From the NCBI GenBank assembly GCA_963966185.1, contig CAWZYM010000395.1:248001-312000 (forward strand): a stretch of DNA of 64,000 bases, given 5' to 3'. Positions 59,201 through 64,000 of this stretch are shown in pieces. Every line of letters begins with the position of its first letter. The stretch's first letter is position 1. A model generated the notes under the pieces. It ran no database searches, had not been told where the DNA came from, and saw only the letters and a program-made list of their open reading frames with translations. Source of the DNA: Rhabditoides inermis. Its lineage: Eukaryota; Nematoda; Chromadorea; Rhabditida; Rhabditidae. A program made the position numbers and the translations under genes.

Positions 59201-60932
59201 CAGGTAGAAAGTCGGCGTGCGCGTGCCGTTCTCATTGATCGACACAGGCCCGGAGTAGCCTCAAACACACATTGCCACTCGTCTCTCACCACCGATTACC
59301 ATCGAATCCGACGCGTTCTCCCTTCGAGTTGAATTGACTGACGGCGTTCCTCTTGATAGCCGTTCCGTCTTTTCTCTCGGACGGCGACGTGCGATTGTAG
59401 GCGATCGCGTAGAGAAAAAGAGCGTCGTGCAGTTGGCCAGCAAAGATGGCCGCCTGATTCGTTAAATTCGGACTTTGTCTACTTCTCACACCTTGTTGTT
59501 CGAGCAGTTCCTGCAATTGAATGGAGGATCCGCCATTCTTCGAATCACATCGCTCTCGAATTTCGAGTAGTTGGATGACGTGAGTGCAGCATTCATCATC
59601 TAAACATTTTGGATACATTTGAAAATGCATTCTTTCAAACAAAAAAAACCCCAGCATTCTCACATCGCTGATCATGAATATCCTGCGGAACGCTGTCTTG
59701 GCGTCTTCGTCCCGCCCATCGGTGCCTGCCCACAGGGGAGTGATCGAGCCATCGACCGCTTGCATGTCTGCAAGAGAGTGAGCACGCCGGGTGCAACACA
59801 TCACTAACCGAATCCCCTGCTCTTGCTGTCGGCGAACATGAATACGAACTCGTCGTTGAGCAGTCCCATGTCGAGGGCTGCGAGCGCCACGTCCCTCTTG
59901 TACCCCGTCTGCTCCGAGAAACACATCACCACGACTGAAAACGGCGGAGTCTCTTCCAGCGTGACACATTTGACTCACTCCTCGCCCGCTGTCGCACCAG
60001 GTCCAGCGTGGTCATGATGGATTCGCGGGAGATGTCGGCCATCTTGTGGTTGAACGACATCAACACGTCCTTCTGCTCAGCCAGCGCCGTCTGAGAGAAG
60101 TCGTTATATGCAATGTTCAAAACTGTACTCACCTGTAGATCGTTGGCCATATACGGGCACTTCTCGGCGTTTCCCACAGCGTCGTATACGAATGCGAACT
60201 CGTCCCAGCCATTGGCGGTCAGAACGCCCAGCACTGCTTGCGAGAGACTAGAAATAGATTGAGATACAAAAAAGATCTCGATTATACTGACGAAAGCATG
60301 TTGGGCGTGACAGAAATGGTGGTGGGGAATCGAGCGGAGTCAAGGAGTACAGAAGTGGAGGAGAGGCCCCATGTGATGAGAGGGACCGAGTAGAAGGCGG
60401 ACAGCAGAGACGCTGCGATCGTCGCTGAACAAGAGTTGTAACCACACAACTCGGATCTATGTACTCACGCGTATTGCATGTGGGTCCTATGATTACATCG
60501 ATTCCAGTGGAAAGGAGCTGCTCGGTGAGTCCTAGACCCCGCAGTTCCTCGCAGTTATCGAACAGTATCGAGTAGCTAAAGACATGGAGAGTGAGGAAAG
60601 ACAAAGGAAACAAATCGAACTTGAACGTGTATCCCTGCATGAGTCCGGCCGCGCGAATAGAGTCCTCTGCTATCAGCACCGCGGAAGCGGACGAACGGTA
60701 TCCTACTGTCATCTGAGAACAATGGTAAACTGAAGAACGGAACAACGGAACGGGTCCACGTGCAAAATGTCCACGTGCAAAAAAGACGCTCGTGCGAACA
60801 AGCGTATGGGGATGTAGACTATTCTATACTGACCTCTAGACTGGTGACATTGTCGACGAATAGTAGTCCAACCTGAATGACATTTTGTGCGGCAATGGAA
60901 GTGAAGAGTGGAATCCACCATAGCGGGTGCAT
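56282..60932 (-). CDS. gcy: receptor-type guanylate cyclase (GCY family)
   Basis: Single-pass receptor making cGMP, typically in nematode sensory neurons. Many short exons; the span runs from [20 protein letters not shown] (signal peptide, 60932) to the stop at 56282. The extracellular ANF-receptor-type domain covers about 60.9-58.97 kb ([52 protein letters not shown]). The membrane helix is [20 protein letters not shown] near 58.9 kb. The kinase-homology domain follows at about 58.75-57.5 kb, with HGRL in place of the catalytic HRD and [11 protein letters not shown], so it is a pseudokinase as in the family. A coiled-coil linker has [17 protein letters not shown]. The cyclase domain contains [11 protein letters not shown] (metal), [10 protein letters not shown] (guanine-selecting Glu) and [19 protein letters not shown]. 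It is complete and apparently active. The paralog number is not assigned. Confidence 0.94.
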
Positions 60933-61628
60933 GGTGCAATGACACATTGTGGGAGGCGTGAGCTTTATATGAAGGAAGCCCCAGAACGATAGATGAGGGA
61001 GTATACATGACTAGTAATATGGGGTATGAGAGTACCGAGAAGCAATATACCGAGAAGCATAGTGCACAGTTGCTCTCTGCAGATGGAGAAAAAATGATCT
61101 TTATATACTTTACATTTTTTAATGTTGACATCTAAAACTTTTTGAACTTGCCAACAATGAGCAATACAGTAATAAAATATCGTGAAAACGAGAACTGATT
61201 CAATGAAAGTACATACGGATGTTGATTTCGGCAACGCCACGATGATCATACTAAAACTAAAACTAGTTTACTCGTCACAAGTGATTATAATTATAGCATA
61301 CACAAATCGAACGCCTTCCCATCTCATGGTGCAGTTACGGTTTAGAGCTGTTGGTATTCCACTTTCGTGGATTCACTTTCTCCACACCGCACTTCTCAGG
61401 ACATGATACTATAAATATAGCTCTTTCATCTCATCGACCTCTATAATCCTTCCTTCCGTGTCGCGCTTCTTCTATCCGCCACTCATTATTGCTTATCACC
61501 TAAACACACTCTCTGTGCAACATGAGTTTATTGGAGAAGCCTGCGCGCAGAAGCACGTGCTCACATATTATATGGTACAATCACATAAAAATACCAGTGC
61601 GGGGGAAAAGTGTATAGTGTGGGCATGA
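60933..61628. other. 0.7 kb intergenic region between two minus-strand genes
   Basis: AT-rich, without coding signals. It should hold the cyclase promoter and the 3' UTR of the upstream GPCR gene; TTTATT at 61527-61532 reads AATAAA on the minus strand, 97 nt past the GPCR stop. Confidence 0.6.
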
Positions 61629-64000
61629 TCACTGCGTCTCCTTGCTGCAGTCAGTGTTGTGCGCGGTGGTAGCAGCACTCTCTGCGTGTCTGGAAAGGAG
61701 GGTATGTGTGGAAGGAGTGAGGACTCACTTCCTTCCCAGTATCACAGTGTCCACATAGTACATGACGTTTCCCTTCTGGAACTGCCGGCTGCGCTCGCGA
61801 CTCACGTACTCGTGCGCGTTGTGCTCGCGGTGCACTGTCACCTAAATATCTTCCATCTACATACTTAAGCTTTGCCATCTCTCCTACCTCATACACAACT
61901 GGCACAATCATAGTGAACCATGTGATGAATCCGAAAAGCAGCGGCAGGCACATGAGGATCGTCGACTGAAACACGTTCACCTTCTTCTTTCCCCTCCTTC
62001 CCACCTTGATGTCTTCCGGACTCTCTTTGATGAATGTCAATGGGAGAACAACTGCGTAGATGACACAGAAGCACATGGAAGACGCGATGCCCAGCCGGGC
62101 CTGCGTCGTCTAAAAAGGGTTCAAAGCTTTGATGAGATAATTAGAAAGCAACTATTCAACTGTTTATGTGTCAATATTTGATATGCCATACTCATACCTG
62201 ATACACGTACGGATTCCTGCCGGCTCTCTGCTGAGTTACTATACTTGCAGCGAGTATAACAAGTGGGAGGAAGAATAGGATCGATGTTTGTGCCTTGATA
62301 CCATTTATTAGTAACTATTGCAGACCGAATCCCCACCTCATTGTTGCTGCTGCAGTAGTGGACGGAGTCGTCGCGTGATCGAACGAAGACCGGCGGCCGC
62401 AGCAGCACCCACATACCGGCTATGAACGCCTTCGAGGGGTGGAGGAAATGCAACCCCGACCTACCTGGCATAACGTGCTCACTCCAACTACCACCACAGA
62501 CGCTCGAATACGCGAGTTCACAGCCTCTGTCAGCCGACAGAAGATACTGTAGTTAACATTGAAATTATAGTGTCCATTTGCCATTATCACCCTGGTCTCG
62601 CGATGCGGAGTGCCTTGGCGAGAAAGAGCGAGTGACAGGTGGTGAGGAGAATCGATGTGAACACCCAGCCACTGCCACACAATACTGAAACGAAGTTATG
62701 TGACTGGTGAATCCCTGATCACCTGACGAAGTCGACGGAATCAGAAGAACAGACGCGACAAAGAGCAGACACAGCGTCGCAGTCTGCAAAATATGAATAA
62801 CACTGAAAAGAGGAATGAACACACCTGAATGTAAACGATATCGGGTGTAGCTGCTCTGACCATGGGAGTGCCTCGCTTACTCCAGATCAGACCTCCCGCG
62901 AGCAGGGTGAGTATCAACGACAGACACGACGCCGACAACATTATCTGTGCAGTTCCATAGTACACTGCACATGCGCGTTCCACAAACCACTAGTCGAATC
63001 GTGAGTGGATAGAAGAGAAATGATGGCTCGTCCACGACACAAGCAGTCAGGTTCTCATCAGGAACCAGCAACGCAGGACACTCGACGCAACGCTGAAAGT
63101 TAAACTCCGCCCCTTCAGTCTCCGCCCACTCACAAAGAGCGACTCGTTGATGTAGCTGAACTTGGGACACTTCTCGCACGTCCAACAGCACGCACCAGTG
63201 ATGTCTATCACCGACTGCACGCACTCCACCTGAAGGAGGCGGGGTTTGAGGGGGCGGGACGAACACCCACCTGGCACTGGTCGCTTTCGTCTCGGATGTA
63301 TTCAATGTTATCGATGTCGATGGGATCAGCGTAGTTTCCAGGCTCGGGTCCGAGGAGTGGGTTGTATGCACGCTGCACGAACACCCACTCGTCCTGCAAG
63401 TGATATTCGAATGGTAATGTATACGCGAAAAAAGAACATACGCCTTGTTTCTGTAGAATATCGTAGACCGGCTTGCCACTGCGATTCTTCATCTGGAATC
63501 GGCTTCCATTTGGCGAGTGAACGACGGCGTGCGAGAAGGCAGATATGAGCACGTCTCCGGTGAGACTGCAACACGGTGTTCATGATGTGCACTCTCATCC
63601 TACTTACATACCTCTGCATCAGCCTGGGGCACAGTTTCTTCTGTCCCTTGCAGTACTTGTCATGCAGTCGCACCACTCCCTCAGCCATCACTGTGATGCT
63701 GTCGAATACGAGACGCGAGCGACGCAGATCTGATAAAAAATAACATCTATTTACCACATAAGCCCAGTCAAATGTAAGATTTATATCATCATATTCTCTC
63801 ACCTTGGTCCTTGACCGAGACGATCTTCTCGTCTCCGTCGCATCGCAGTGAGAAGGGACAGTCGGTGACGTTCCGCCAGCAGCACTGCCAGTCTGTCTCG
63901 ATCAACTCCCGGACCCACCGATTCTGGAAGTGCTTCTACCTCTACAGTTCCCGTTTCTCCACTTACAGAGGTATTGCTAACAGTCAGTGACTTCACATGC
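61629..64000 (-). CDS. class C G-protein-coupled receptor, metabotropic-glutamate-like (N-terminus cut by window)
   Basis: The visible exons encode the end of a Venus-flytrap domain (NRWVRELIETDWQCCWRNV, SLRCDGDEKIVSVKDQ, VFDSITVMAEGVVRLHDKYC). A cysteine-rich linker follows (GACCWTCEKCP, RCVECPALLVPDENLTAC), then seven membrane segments. TM1 is MLSASCLSLILTLLAGGLIW; the TM3 region LCGSGWVFTSILLTTCHSLF; the TM5 region TSILFFLPLVILAASIV; the TM7 region MCLPLLFGFITWFTMIVPVV. The short tail ends NTDCSKETQ. The Cys-rich linker places it nearer mGluR/CaSR types than GABA-B. The TM1-TM2 loop (RGTPMVRAATPDIVYIQ) differs from classical mGluRs, so it may be an atypical or orphan member. The start lies beyond 64000. 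Confidence 0.85.

Overview
The window looks like nuclear DNA of a free-living rhabditid-type nematode. Genes are cut into many exons by introns that are often only 34-60 nt long with TTTCAG/TTGCAG acceptors. The gene families are typically nematode: a supplementary (HNF4-like) nuclear receptor, a TWK two-pore potassium channel, two nicotinic-type Cys-loop subunits, a receptor guanylate cyclase, a Ly6/ODR-2-like protein and a S-adenosylmethionine synthetase. I cannot fix the genus; a diplogastrid such as Pristionchus is a guess. Intergenic DNA and introns are packed with long (GA)n/(CT)n tracts.

Layout. 1-2.1 kb: 3' flank. 2.1-9.5 kb (-): a synaptotagmin, 15 exons. 9.5-14.0 kb: gene-free GA-rich DNA between divergent genes. 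14.0-16.6 kb (+): secreted polyamine-oxidase-like FAD enzyme. 17.0-23.3 kb (-): nuclear hormone receptor, 14 exons. 24.2-26.2 kb (+): type I HSP40 (DNJA). 26.65-34 kb (+): five small tandem genes, four of them encoding secreted or low-complexity proteins of unknown function, with a fold-back (MITE-like) element and a separate inverted duplication between them. 35.1-36.7 kb (+): S-adenosylmethionine synthetase. 37.0-37.8 kb (-) and 38.1-39.6 kb (+): mitochondrial ribosomal protein S12 and the spindle-checkpoint protein BUB3, head to head. 39.9-41.6 kb (+): Cys-loop channel subunit. 41.9-43.0 kb (-): Ly6/uPAR GPI-anchored protein. 43-48 kb: gene-free GA-rich DNA. 48.0-51.6 kb (+): TWK potassium channel. 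51.8-54.8 kb (-): alpha-type nicotinic receptor subunit. 56.3-60.9 kb (-): receptor guanylate cyclase. 61.6 kb to the window end (-): class C GPCR, N-terminus outside the window.

The left end and the right half are rich in neuronal excitability genes (synaptotagmin, two nicotinic-type subunits, Ly6 protein, TWK channel, receptor cyclase, class C GPCR). The centre holds housekeeping genes and the small secreted cluster. No operon is evident: neighbours are mostly divergent or convergent, and the tandem small genes are about 0.5-1.6 kb apart and several have their own TATA boxes. Exon models were built by hand. Wherever exon ends are listed, reading phase was checked across every junction and closes from start to stop. 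For S-adenosylmethionine synthetase, the cyclase and the GPCR only the span and recognised exons are given.

Most notable: an apparent AT-AG intron in the oxidase, four GC-AG introns, a Cys-loop subunit with a non-standard M2 selectivity region, a nicotinic subunit with a 14-residue Cys-loop, a 318-bp palindromic element, and an inverted duplication of promoter-like DNA.
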